From NCBI GenBank assembly GCA_030159235.1, contig BSBG01000008.1, positions 93,473 to 157,472 of the forward strand: 64,000 bases of DNA, given 5' to 3'. The position numbers and the translations under genes were made by a program. The notes beneath the pieces were generated by a model that was given only the letters and a program-made list of their open reading frames with translations, did no database searches and had not been told where the DNA came from. This DNA is from Bacillus safensis (GTDB lineage Bacteria; Bacillota; Bacilli; Bacillales; Bacillaceae). Positions 34,690 to 42,437 of the stretch are shown piece after piece; position 1 is the first letter of the stretch; every line of letters begins with the position of its first letter.

Positions 34690-34926
34690 CAAAAACACTT
34701 ATACGGGATTTAAATGCTTTTCCAATTTTAAAAAACAGTAAACCTATGTGAAGTCTTGAGCTCGTTGGAAAAATTAGAGAATGAGAGGGGGTATCCATAC
34801 ATGGAAGACCTAGCGCTCGAAGCAGCTTGGTACTATAATGAGAATGGGCGTATGGATGAATCTGTAAAATGTATAAAAAGTGATGTACGCCCGAAAACAA
34901 ATCCAAAGGGGCGACTGTTCATATGA
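34690..34926 (+). pseudogene. rap gene, C-terminal remnant
   Basis: From 34746 the frame reads CEVLSSLEKLENERGYPY then MEDLALEAAWYYNENGRM, matching the last TPR repeat of Rap proteins (pattern Y-x-x-x-EDLA-x-x-AA-x-YY-x-x-x-G). Just upstream a second frame continues with RDLNAFPILKNSKPM, so at least one frameshift lies near 34745. The C-terminal end is atypical (KGRLFI instead of RGDCLYEI). Its stop TGA overlaps the ATG of the phr reading frame as ATGA, the usual rap-phr arrangement. The start of this remnant is approximate. Confidence 0.75.
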
Positions 34927-35236
34927 ATTTTAAAACGGTTCTTACTTTTTTTTGAGTGCTTCAACATTGCTAGGTGTGATCTCTTTATCATCTGTCGATT
35001 TTGATGTAAATTCACGAAAAGCAACTTCTCCAGAATCCACTGATCTTACTGTAAGAAATGCTACAGGGAATATTTTCAAAACTCATGATTTCCGTCTTAT
35101 CACTTTATCAAATCAGGATTTTCATCTTTTAACTTCCAACGATGAATTTAATATTACTGATTCAAGGGCGATGACTTTTGATGATTCTGTCAGTGCCATT
35201 CGTTTTGATACACGTGATTCTAAGTTATCTACTTGA
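34923..35236 (+). pseudogene. phr signalling-peptide precursor with repeated pentapeptide-like modules, frameshifted in a T8 run
   Basis: The ATG at 34923 overlaps the rap stop (ATGA). It reads MNFKTVLTFF and stops in a run of eight T (34946-34953). With seven T the frame becomes MNFKTVLTFLSASTLLGVIS, a signal peptide, followed by about 85 residues. These contain DFDVNSRKAT, a match to the PhrC end DFHVTERGMT, and further xRxxT-like units: SRKAT (35012-35026), VRNAT (35051-35065), FRLIT (35090-35104), FHLLT (35120-35134), SRAMT (35162-35176), IRFDT (35198-35212). Spacings are 39, 39, 30, 42 and 36 bases. Phr peptides are exported, cleaved to pentapeptides and inhibit Rap after re-import. Confidence 0.7.
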
Positions 35237-35305
35237 TGAATCAAACAGACCTTTAGGGTTTGTTTTTTGTGGAAATAAAATAACACATAATCTAGATAAT
35301 CTCAC

Positions 35306-35340
35306 AAAAAAATCCCTATCCAATTGGAAAGGGATTTTTT
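35306..35340. terminator. Terminator after phr
   Basis: AATCCCTATCC-AATT-GGAAAGGGATT with T6 on the plus strand and A7 before it, so it may serve both strands. Confidence 0.85.
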
Positions 35341-35344
35341 CTGA

Positions 35345-35516
35345 CCATGATAAACATAATTTGTAAATATTTAATAGAGGAAGTAGCCTAGCTCCTTCGT
35401 TTTCGTTCCTCATTGGCTTCTTTAATTAACATTAAACCTGATACTCCAAAATGAGTAGTCCTATCTCATACAGATTGATTACTACTTCTACCGACACATA
35501 ATTCACCTCATTTCAA
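35345..35516 (-). other. Probable degraded gene remnant
   Basis: In the minus direction after the 41-residue ORF, short frames such as VVINLYEIGLLILEYQV and LMLIKEANEERKRRS occur without starts or SDs. They look like fragments of a small membrane protein, but no family can be assigned. Confidence 0.25.
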
Positions 35517-35642
35517 TCACAATTCAATAATCCTTTGCATCCACTCGATTGCCTCGATCAATAATTTGTTTAAATTCTCTTGCCTGTCTTTGTATACTTC
35601 TTTATCCCTTTCATCCTTATCAAATAATCTTAAGCCATCCAT
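35517..35642 (-). CDS. Hypothetical 41-residue protein
   Basis: Reads MDGLRLFDKDERDKEVYKDR then QENLNKLLIEAIEWMQRIIEL. The ATG lies 2 bases after the TGA of the upstream 61-residue ORF, so the pair is translationally coupled. Charged N-terminal half and amphipathic C-terminal helix; no membrane segment. Not recognised. Confidence 0.5.
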   Translation of the reverse strand: MDGLRLFDKDERDKEVYKDRQENLNKLLIEAIEWMQRIIEL

Positions 35643-35644
35643 TT

Positions 35645-35830
35645 TCACCAACTGAAATTAAGTTGCACCTCGTATTCTTTTAGAAGAACCAATAAATGGT
35701 TAGAAACATCAATTTGTTGATTCAGAGCTTCCCAAGCTATTTTGAAAACCTTCTTTTGCTGATCAGTCCAGTTAGCCCACGAAAATCCTGCTTGAATAAT
35801 TTCTTTTGCAGTTTGTATATTCAAATTCAC
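35645..35830 (-). CDS. Hypothetical 61-residue protein
   Basis: A frame with SD AAAAAGGAG directly before a GTG at 35830 (a TTG at 35824 has better spacing). The product is helical (TAKEIIQAGFSWANWTDQQK, later SNHLLVLLKEYEVQLNFSW), soluble and not recognised. It forms a two-gene unit with the 41-residue ORF. Such small helical gene pairs in accessory patches can be immunity or regulator genes, but nothing specific supports that here. Confidence 0.5.
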   Translation of the reverse strand: MNLNIQTAKEIIQAGFSWANWTDQQKKVFKIAWEALNQQIDVSNHLLVLLKEYEVQLNFSW

Positions 35831-36287
35831 AACTCCTTTTTTCTTTGTTTTAGCTTATACGTTGTGATCAAATTCAAAGTTTTCTATCAATTGTTCAGAC
35901 GGCTGAAGCTCCCCTTTTTACAGCATTTTGTATATGTCGCGCTGTTTCTGGATACCGTAAGTTTTACCATCAAGCTCGGTGTTTTCTAACAATCCGACCA
36001 ATCCTTATTCCACCATAGCGGGAATACTTGGATTAAACAAAACTTAATACAGACTACAGCACTGATAACCCAAACATTCACGTCATCTTTTTTTCAACTA
36101 CCGCAATCCCCACAATTGTAAGAGCAGCCTGTCCATATTCTCCTCGTTCCACATCTACTTTCTTTAATGTTATAATGAACATGGACTTGGCAGCATTTTT
36201 TATTGCTATCATTTTTTCATCTTACTAGGATTATTAGTCCAACATTTCGCACGATATTTTTTCTTATAGAGAGGATGTTTCTTGTTC
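35831..36287. other. Low-content spacer before yuiD
   Basis: About 450 bases. The only coding hint is a 34-codon minus frame at 36078-36182 (MFIITLKKVDVERGEYGQAA...) without an SD, probably a remnant. A TATAAT at 36170-36175 could belong to a yuiD promoter. Nothing else is recognised. Confidence 0.35.
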
Positions 36288-36764
36288 ATGAGCGTACTGA
36301 CGAATTTTCCGCTGCTTGCCAGCCTTGCAGCCATATTTTTTGCACAATTTGTAAAAGTACCGATTCAATTTATCATTTCTAGACGACTAGATTGGTCGCT
36401 CATTACAAGCACAGGCGGAATGCCAAGTTCACACTCCGCAGCAGTAACAGCACTCTCAACAGCAGTGGCTTTAGAGCACGGGATGGGAACATCTATTTTT
36501 GCCATTTCCGCCATCTTTGCCATTATTACAATGTTTGATGCGACAGGAGTTCGCAGACAGGCAGGAGAACAGGCAACTGTTCTCAACAAGCTCGTAACAG
36601 ATTTTAACCGATTTGTTGCCGAAGCAAAGAATTTCCCAAGTGCTGAAGAAAAAGAAAAACAAAAGAAATTAAAAGAGCTTCTTGGTCATAAGCCGATTGA
36701 GGTCTTCTTCGGCGGCTTAACAGGGATCTTGCTGACACTCATCTTAGATTATTACTTCATGTAG
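36288..36764 (+). CDS. yuiD: YuiD, divergent PAP2-family membrane protein
   Basis: 158 residues from the ATG at 36288, the same length as B. subtilis YuiD. Contains the PAP2-like segment STGGMPSSHSAAVTALST (about residues 36-53) and GVRRQAGEQATVLNKL, the hallmarks of the acid-phosphatase/vanadium-dependent haloperoxidase-related DUF212 family. About four membrane helices. Enzymatic activity is unproven. An upstream in-frame TTG adds two residues. Convergent with yuiC, with which it shares a terminator. Confidence 0.92.
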   Translation: MSVLTNFPLLASLAAIFFAQFVKVPIQFIISRRLDWSLITSTGGMPSSHSAAVTALSTAVALEHGMGTSIFAISAIFAIITMFDATGVRRQAGEQATVLNKLVTDFNRFVAEAKNFPSAEEKEKQKKLKELLGHKPIEVFFGGLTGILLTLILDYYFM

Positions 36765-36770
36765 AAGCGA

Positions 36771-36806
36771 AAAAGCTTTGGACCTAAACATGTCCAAAGC
36801 TTTTTT
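36771..36806. terminator. Bidirectional terminator between yuiD and yuiC
   Basis: AAAAGCTTTGGAC-CTAAACAT-GTCCAAAGCTTTTTT. Confidence 0.92.
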
Positions 36807-37449
36807 ATTCTTTATTGGCTTGAAACTGCTGACGAAACACTTGCATTGATTCTGCTTCATTGAGCTGATTTAAGTCTTTTTCTGTTAACGTTCCTTCGCC
36901 CTTTTTGATGATATACACATCAAGCACCTTTTTGCCCCATTCTCTATACACATCATCAACGGTTTCATAGTATAAATCAAGCTTATGACCTTTAATGGCA
37001 TTCCCAGTATCTGCAACCACACCGTAACCATAGTCTGGGATAAATAGCACCGTTCCAATCGGAAAAACAGATGGGTCCGCTGCCACTGTTGAATATAAAT
37101 CACGTTTCACTTTGACACCTGAGTATGTAATGCCATATGCATGATGTTCCTTCGTTTTGCCTGTTGATTCCACACCTGCTGTATAGCCTGTAGCGACAAC
37201 CTTCTGCTTCGGGTATTCGTCCCAATTAAACGCTTCTTCTAGAGAAACAGCACGCAAGTCGTCACTTTTGAGTGCTAGCGTTTCCTTTTTTTGCTGTTGA
37301 AAAAAAGAAGATACTTGCTTGCCCGCATCGGTCTCTTTCACCCATGCAGCTAAATCACTTGGTTCGACTCCAGATATGCCCGTAAAGCTTGTCATCAATG
37401 CAAGCATAAAAAGGGCTGTCATGAACAATCGTTTCATCCATGTTTTCAT
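36805..37449 (-). CDS. yuiC: YuiC, 3D-domain (stationary-phase survival muralytic) protein
   Basis: 214 residues: signal peptide ([21 protein letters not shown]), a linker, then a C-terminal 3D domain (about residues 85-185) with the three aspartates of [29 protein letters not shown] and GYTAG. The domain is a double-psi beta barrel related to MltA and Rpf-like lytic transglycosylases; B. subtilis YuiC has been shown to act on peptidoglycan. Position matches B. subtilis. Confidence 0.92.
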   Translation of the reverse strand: MKTWMKRLFMTALFMLALMTSFTGISGVEPSDLAAWVKETDAGKQVSSFFQQQKKETLALKSDDLRAVSLEEAFNWDEYPKQKVVATGYTAGVESTGKTKEHHAYGITYSGVKVKRDLYSTVAADPSVFPIGTVLFIPDYGYGVVADTGNAIKGHKLDLYYETVDDVYREWGKKVLDVYIIKKGEGTLTEKDLNQLNEAESMQVFRQQFQANKE

Positions 37450-37515
37450 CTCTATTTGTCACTCCTCTACCCATCTATTTGTTTCCAAACCAAATGGAAA
37501 CTATGCAAAGGAGAA

Positions 37516-37550
37516 ACAAAAAAACCCACTTGCGTGTCCACAAGTGAGTT
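37516..37550 (-). terminator. yuiB terminator
   Basis: AACTCACTTG-TGGACACG-CAAGTGGGTT then T5 on the minus strand. Confidence 0.8.
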
Positions 37551-37869
37551 AAAACATTTGATAGCCTCTTTTTCGAAGTGCATTAATGACAAAACCTGAT
37601 ACGATCGCACCAATCAGGCCGCTCAATAAGATGATGATATCTGCCGCAGCAAGTGAGACAATACGGTCTCCTATCCCTGAAAAAGCGGTGCCTGGTTCTC
37701 TTACATAGGCGATCATCTTTTGATTGTTAATAATGAAAAGGCATACAATTGGATATAAAATAGCCATGATCCATGACATTCTTAGCAGCATATTGAGCAA
37801 AAAGCCAATGCCGAAGAATAACACGAAAAATAAAATAACTGAAATGATAACGACTGGTAAACTGATCAC
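37549..37869 (-). CDS. yuiB: YuiB, small membrane protein
   Basis: 106 residues starting with GTG (SD GGTGGAG). About three membrane helices (ISLPVVIISVILFFVLFFG at the start; IIILLSGLIGAIVSGFVI near the end). Matches B. subtilis YuiB in size and neighbours (yuiA upstream, yuiC downstream). Function unknown. Confidence 0.88.
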   Translation of the reverse strand: MISLPVVIISVILFFVLFFGIGFLLNMLLRMSWIMAILYPIVCLFIINNQKMIAYVREPGTAFSGIGDRIVSLAAADIIILLSGLIGAIVSGFVINALRKRGYQMF

Positions 37870-37949
37870 TTCATCTCCACCCCCAAATATCCCATCATTA
37901 GTTTAACTTGGAAATAGAGATGAAGTCAATCAATGGAAAAAGAGATCAA

Positions 37950-38075
37950 TTAACGCTTCTTTCCTGTCCCTTTACATTCCTCACACGTTTCAGATCCACC
38001 GAGCAATAACTGAAAATACCCTTTTCCTGAACAATATTGACAGGTTGATGACTTTTCTTTTGTTTGTGCATTCAT
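37950..38075 (-). CDS. yuiA: YuiA, small zinc-ribbon-like protein
   Basis: 41 residues, MNAQTKEKSSTCQYCSGKGY then ending CEECKGTGKKR. Two CxxC pairs with the CxxCxGxG pattern of DnaJ zinc fingers suggest one bound zinc. SD GGAGTG, 6 bases before the ATG at 38075. Corresponds to B. subtilis YuiA. Function unknown. Confidence 0.82.
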   Translation of the reverse strand: MNAQTKEKSSTCQYCSGKGYFQLLLGGSETCEECKGTGKKR

Positions 38076-38165
38076 ATTGCTCACTCCTTAATCTAAATTT
38101 TCTGATAATTTATCATAACATATTTCGCTGTCCAATACCAAGTAAGAAAATATACCATAAATCAT

Positions 38166-38196
38166 AAAAAAACGTGTATCACGAGGATACACGTTT
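38166..38196 (-). terminator. yumB terminator (left hairpin)
   Basis: ACGTGTATC-CTCGT-GATACACGT then T7 on the minus strand. It is separated from yumB by the repeat element and duplicated at 38373-38398. Confidence 0.75.
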
Positions 38197-38398
38197 CAGA
38201 TTGTTGACAAAGGGCTAAAATGTTCTTTATTTTAGCCCTTTGTCTTCCTTTCAGCGTGATAGAAAACCTTTGCAGTCTAGGAAGGACGAGCACCGGAACG
38301 GAGCGAATTTGACATTCGTGAGTACCGGCGCGCAGGCCTGACACCGAATGCGAGGGTTTGTCTACACGCTGAAACGTGTATCACGAGGAAACACGTTT
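38171..38398. repeat. Dispersed repeat copy B with inverted ends, flanked by duplicated terminator hairpins
   Basis: The element spans 38249-38374 with perfect 10-bp inverted ends (TTTCAGCGTG and CACGCTGAAA), extended by partly matching bases. It is flanked by 26-bp direct repeats (38171-38196 and 38373-38398, one mismatch), each a complete terminator hairpin. An extra perfect 14-bp stem (38208-38244, ACAAAGGGCTAAAA and complement) lies between the left repeat and the element. Copy A is at 14307-14441. No ORF is inside; a transposon-like non-autonomous element or a structured RNA repeat are both possible. Confidence 0.7.
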
Positions 38399-38412
38399 TT
38401 TTCTATAACGGT

Positions 38413-39624
38413 TTAGAAGAACTTGAATTTTCCTTTTTTCAGAACAAGTCCTGGTCCGCCAACCATGAATAATGAACGGTTGTCGATGATTTTCTTCATT
38501 GCAGAAGCTTTTGTTCCTTGAAGTTTTTTACCAAACGCAACACCTACAGCGTCGTGTTCACCAAGAGAAGCAACTGTTCCTTTGATGTCTGGCTTAAAGC
38601 TTTCAAGAGAACCACCTTTTACTAGTGCTGCAAGGTTTTTCGCTACTGTCTCACCTTGCTGCATAGCAATTTGAGCAGTTGGTGGGTATGGACGGTTGAT
38701 TTCTTCATTGATAATCAATGAACAGTCACCGATGATGAATACATCATCATTTTCTGGTACACGAAGATCTGGAGACACTTTTACGCGGCCACGCATGTTT
38801 TCAAATCCAGCTTCTTCAACGATTGGGTTACCGCGTACACCTGCAGCCCAAACAACAGTTTCAGCTTTGATTTCTTCTGTATCATCATCTTTTCCAACAA
38901 TGATGCCATCAGGCGTACATTCTTTGATCGCTGTACCGATTTTGAACTCAACACCTTTACCTTGAAGGTAGTTCATCGCATAGTCGATCAATTCTGGATC
39001 GAATCCAGGAAGAGCTGTTGGCGCAGCTTCTACACAGATGATACGCACGTCTTTTTGATCAATATCATATTCTTTACAAAGCTCAGGCACACGGTTACCA
39101 AGCTCACCAAGGAACTCAATACCTGTGAATCCTGCGCCGCCGACAACGATTGTCAAACGCTCTGGACGTTTTTCAGCGTCCGTATTATACGTCGCAAATT
39201 GAAGCTCAATGTGCTCACGAAGCTGACGAGCAGAGTTGATGTTAGAGATTGAGAATGCATATTCTTTCAGTCCTGCAATACCAAATGTTTCAGGAACAGC
39301 ACCAAGTGCAACAACAAGGTAGTCATAAGAAAGTTCGCCATCAGATGTTACAACTTTCTTCGCATCCTTATCAATGCTTTCAACTGTTGCTTGTACAAAG
39401 TTGACACGGGAACCGTTAATCACATCTTTGATTTGATAACGACAGCGGTCATGATGAAGTGTACCTGCACTTGCTTCATGAAGCCATGTTGTTTCGTAAT
39501 GATAATTATGCTTGTTCACAAGAGTAATGTCCGCATCATTTGTGCCAAGCTGTTTTGTTAATCTTGTTACAGTCATTAATCCGCCATAACCTGCACCTAA
39601 TACAACGATTTTCGGTTTATTCAC
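38413..39624 (-). CDS. yumB: YumB, type II NADH dehydrogenase-like flavoprotein
   Basis: 403 residues from a GTG at 39624 (GGTGG SD 11 bases before; an earlier in-frame GTG at 39639 is possible). FAD-binding [20 protein letters not shown] at the N-terminus, NAD-binding [13 protein letters not shown] (about residue 170), and the C-terminal GDCSLI and [12 protein letters not shown] segments of NDH-2 enzymes. These single-subunit enzymes pass electrons from NADH to menaquinone without proton pumping. B. subtilis YumB is the same. It is divergent from yumC. Confidence 0.93.
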   Translation of the reverse strand: MNKPKIVVLGAGYGGLMTVTRLTKQLGTNDADITLVNKHNYHYETTWLHEASAGTLHHDRCRYQIKDVINGSRVNFVQATVESIDKDAKKVVTSDGELSYDYLVVALGAVPETFGIAGLKEYAFSISNINSARQLREHIELQFATYNTDAEKRPERLTIVVGGAGFTGIEFLGELGNRVPELCKEYDIDQKDVRIICVEAAPTALPGFDPELIDYAMNYLQGKGVEFKIGTAIKECTPDGIIVGKDDDTEEIKAETVVWAAGVRGNPIVEEAGFENMRGRVKVSPDLRVPENDDVFIIGDCSLIINEEINRPYPPTAQIAMQQGETVAKNLAALVKGGSLESFKPDIKGTVASLGEHDAVGVAFGKKLQGTKASAMKKIIDNRSLFMVGGPGLVLKKGKFKFF

Positions 39625-39732
39625 TGGAATCACATCCACCTTTTTTAAATTTGCTGTAAAACGGATAAAGAATTACATATCGTTATTCTCAACCGCTTTG
39701 CGGCATTTTATGAAATTTAAACAAAAAATAAG

Positions 39733-39762
39733 TATGTGAAAATCTGAACTTTCACCTACATA
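39733..39762. promoter_or_regulatory. Imperfect inverted repeat in yumB-yumC spacer
   Basis: TATGTGAAA and TTTCAC-C-TACATA, 8 bases apart, about 110 bases upstream of yumB. It has the look of an operator for a dimeric regulator; Rex sites have a TTGTGAA..TTCACAA core, which this matches only in part. Confidence 0.35.
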
Positions 39763-40020
39763 AAACGAAAGCATTTGACCGTATCCGACAAAAATTCATA
39801 AAAAATTAATATTTAGTTCCCTTAACAATAATAGCGAGTTCTGCTCCAATTTTCAAGGCTTTATCCTGAAAATCCTCATGTTAAACGGTCTTTCTCACTT
39901 TTTTCTCTTTTTCAATGCGACAGCATCAAAAAACGACAAGTTTTTCAAAACAAGTCAAACGACGATATGTGGTATGATATGATATAGTGATAACAATTTT
40001 CATTTGGGAGGATTAAAGGA
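39763..40020 (+). promoter_or_regulatory. yumC upstream region
   Basis: No ORF. The repeated TATGATATGATATAG stretch around 39973-39987 offers -10 hexamers (TATGAT) for yumC; the -35 is not clear. SD TGGGAGG precedes the start. Confidence 0.45.
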
Positions 40021-41019
40021 ATGCAAGAAGATTCTAAGGTATATGACATTACCGTTATCGGGGGCGGCCCAGTTGGGTTGTTTACTGCGTTTTACGGAGG
40101 CATGAGACAGGCAAGTGTGAAAATCATTGAAAGCCTTCCTCAGCTCGGCGGTCAACTATCCGCTCTTTACCCTGAAAAATATATTTATGATGTGGCTGGT
40201 TTCCCAAAAATCCGCGCACAAGAATTGGTTGATAACTTAAAGGAACAAATGGATAAATTTGATCAAACCATTTGCTTAGAGCAGGCAGTTGAAACAGTTG
40301 AAAAGCAGGCAGATGGGATCTTTAAACTTGTCACAAATAAAGAGGTTCATTATTCTAAAACAATCATCATCACAGCTGGTAACGGTGCATTCCAACCGAG
40401 AAAGCTTGAATTAAGTGCAGCAGAATCATTTGAAGGAAGTAATCTGCACTACTTCATTAATGACCTAAACCAATTTGCAGGCAGACGTGTGGCCATTCTT
40501 GGCGGCGGAGACTCTGCGGTGGATTGGGCACTTATGCTAGAGCCAATCGCAAAAGAAGTATCCATCATTCACCGCCGCGATAAATTCCGCGCACATGAGC
40601 ACAGTGTAGAAAACCTGCACAACTCGAAAGTCAATGTGCTGACTCCATTTGTGCCAACTGAGCTCATTGGTGAAGACCGCATTGAACAGATCGTGCTCGA
40701 AGAAGTCAAAGGCGACAAAAAACAAGTGCTTGATGTGGACGATGTGATCGTCAACTTCGGTTTCGTTTCCTCCCTTGGACCAATCAAACAATGGGGCCTT
40801 GAAATCGAAAAGAACTCCATCGTGGTGAAATCTACTATGGAAACAAACATTGAAGGCTTCTATGCGGCAGGAGACATCTGTACGTATGAAGGAAAAGTCA
40901 AATTGATTGCAAGCGGCTTTGGTGAAGCACCAACTGCTGTCAACAATGCGAAAGCTTACATGGACCCGAAAGCCCGTGTACAGCCACTTCATTCCACAAG
41001 CTTATTTGAAAACAAATAA
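40021..41019 (+). CDS. yumC: YumC, ferredoxin/flavodoxin-NADP+ reductase type 2
   Basis: 332 residues of the thioredoxin-reductase-like ferredoxin-NADP reductase class. FAD site [23 protein letters not shown] site [11 protein letters not shown] (about residue 160), and [25 protein letters not shown] near the C-terminus; the CxxC redox pair of thioredoxin reductase is absent, as expected. B. subtilis YumC is essential and reduces ferredoxin/flavodoxin for biosynthetic reductions. Strong SD TGGGAGGA. Confidence 0.96.
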   Translation: MQEDSKVYDITVIGGGPVGLFTAFYGGMRQASVKIIESLPQLGGQLSALYPEKYIYDVAGFPKIRAQELVDNLKEQMDKFDQTICLEQAVETVEKQADGIFKLVTNKEVHYSKTIIITAGNGAFQPRKLELSAAESFEGSNLHYFINDLNQFAGRRVAILGGGDSAVDWALMLEPIAKEVSIIHRRDKFRAHEHSVENLHNSKVNVLTPFVPTELIGEDRIEQIVLEEVKGDKKQVLDVDDVIVNFGFVSSLGPIKQWGLEIEKNSIVVKSTMETNIEGFYAAGDICTYEGKVKLIASGFGEAPTAVNNAKAYMDPKARVQPLHSTSLFENK

Positions 41020-41028
41020 GAACGGATC

Positions 41029-41063
41029 AAAAAAGGAGTTCCCACTCGCGGAACTCCTTTTTC
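41029..41063. terminator. Bidirectional terminator after yumC
   Basis: AAAAAAGGAGTTCC-CACTCGC-GGAACTCCTTTTT. Confidence 0.92.
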
Positions 41064-41065
41064 GT

Positions 41066-41272
41066 TTATTTAAAAATCCCAATATAGGCATTTGCCATTC
41101 CAAGCACCATTGCAGCAAGCAGTACCACAACAATCCCTGCCACAATCAAAATGACCCGATCCTTCACCCGTTCCCTTTTCGGAAGCGGCTTCTCAATCCC
41201 GCAAGCTGGACACGTTTTGGAACGATACGGAATCAGTTCATGACAGTTCCTGCAATTGATTTGTTCACTCAA
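41066..41272 (-). CDS. Zinc-ribbon membrane-anchored small protein
   Basis: 68 residues from a TTG at 41272. An N-terminal zinc ribbon (CRNCHELIPYRSKTCPACG: two CxxC pairs) is followed by a basic linker and one membrane helix (about residues 41-61, ILIVAGIVVVLLAAMVLGMA). Short zinc-ribbon plus helix proteins of this kind are common in bacilli and have no set function. Convergent with yumC. Confidence 0.72.
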   Translation of the reverse strand: MSEQINCRNCHELIPYRSKTCPACGIEKPLPKRERVKDRVILIVAGIVVVLLAAMVLGMANAYIGIFK

Positions 41273-41474
41273 ACCTCAGCAACCTCTTTTCTGACTACAG
41301 TTTATGTTTGGTTCTCATGATACTCTTTTCGAGTGGAAATAGCCAGTTGTTCGGGCAAGCTGTAACAAAATTGAGCGATTTACAAATTGTTTTAGAAGGA
41401 ATGGAATCAATGAAGGTTTAATTTGTTCAACCGATATAGGGAGTAGAAGATTGTAATGAAGGATAGGTGGAAAG

Positions 41475-41896
41475 ATGATAAAGCGTTTCATGATTAGTTT
41501 GAGCTTGTTACTGATGATTGGCGCTCAGTAGAAGTGTTTGCCAAAGACTATAACAAACATTTTGCTCAATTTGCAGCAGGATTGAATATGGATGTTGATC
41601 AACTAGAGCCTTTTTTAAAGCGTGTATCCACTTCGGTTTTGGATTCTGGTTTGAGTGATCAAGAAATCAAACAGATATTCTACAAAGTTCAAAAGATGAA
41701 TAAAAACAATGAAACGAAAAAAATGGGCATATTTGAAGTGGTGTACCATGAAAAACCAGTAAAGATTAAAATTGAAATTGAAGTCCATGTGGAAGATGGC
41801 AATAAAGAAGTGGTGATCTATATGTTTAGCACCCAAGAGTTGGTGGATGTCTTGGATAAAGAACTTTTGAGCTATATAAAAAGAAATGCGGGATGA
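41475..41896 (+). pseudogene. Hypothetical secreted protein gene, apparently frameshifted
   Basis: ATG at 41475 (SD GGTGGAAAG) opens a signal-peptide-like frame MIKRFMISLSLLLMIGAQ that stops at 41529-41531. In another frame the sequence continues from about 41534 with VFAKDYNKHFAQFAAGLNMD through a 120-residue helical and beta region ending YIKRNAG. A one- or two-base shift near 41525 would join them into one secreted protein of about 138 residues. Alternatively the second frame is translated alone from the GTG at 41534, but no SD supports that. Family not recognised. Confidence 0.5.
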
Positions 41897-41927
41897 GTGT
41901 TTTTTTGGTCACCTTTCCTCTTCAAAC

Positions 41928-41983
41928 AAAAAGCCTCCTCAATCGTGTTGTTTACAAAAACAAACGAACAAGGAGGCTTTTTA
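41928..41983. terminator. Terminator with long loop between 41.5-kb gene and yutM
   Basis: AAAAAGCCTCCT and AGGAGGCTTTTT separated by about 32 bases; serves both strands. Confidence 0.7.
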
Positions 41984-42000
41984 TTATCCATGATCAGTTG

Positions 42001-42363
42001 TTAACACTCTTCAGGCGTACCGGTATTCGTCGCTGTTCTAAAAGAAGAACCGCATCCGCATGACGCGATGGCGTTCGGATTGTCAATCGTGAAACCGCCG
42101 CCCATTAGTGATTGTTTAAAATCTATGATGGTTCCGTTCATGATATCGAGGCTTTCGGAGTCGACAAGGACCTTTATGTCGTGCTGCTCGAACTGCGTGT
42201 CTTTCTCTGAGACTTCATGGTCAAAGCCCATGCCGTACGAAAGACCGCTACAGCCGCCACCTTTTACGCCCACTCTCAGGAACGCATTTTCTTCTTCGTG
42301 TTCTTTCATCATATCTTTAATCTGCAGTGCAGCAGCTTCTGTAATGGTTACTGGTGTACTCAT
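42001..42363 (-). CDS. yutM: YutM, A-type iron-sulfur carrier (HesB/ErpA family)
   Basis: 120 residues from the ATG at 42363 (SD GGAGGG). The three conserved cysteines of the A-type carriers are present: C in GGGCSGLSY and two in SCGCGSSF. Such proteins carry Fe-S clusters from the Suf assembly system to target enzymes. An in-frame ATG two codons upstream abuts the SD. Confidence 0.94.
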   Translation of the reverse strand: MSTPVTITEAAALQIKDMMKEHEEENAFLRVGVKGGGCSGLSYGMGFDHEVSEKDTQFEQHDIKVLVDSESLDIMNGTIIDFKQSLMGGGFTIDNPNAIASCGCGSSFRTATNTGTPEEC

Positions 42364-42437
42364 GATCATCCCTCCTTTTGACTGGATGTTTCTTTTTCAA
42401 TTATAAACGTGATGATGCCTTTTCTCAAATAAATGGA

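Noticed and set aside
34676..35024. Minus-strand ORFs opposite the rap/phr remnants
   Set aside because: They mirror the rap and phr frames on the plus strand and have no SD or family match.
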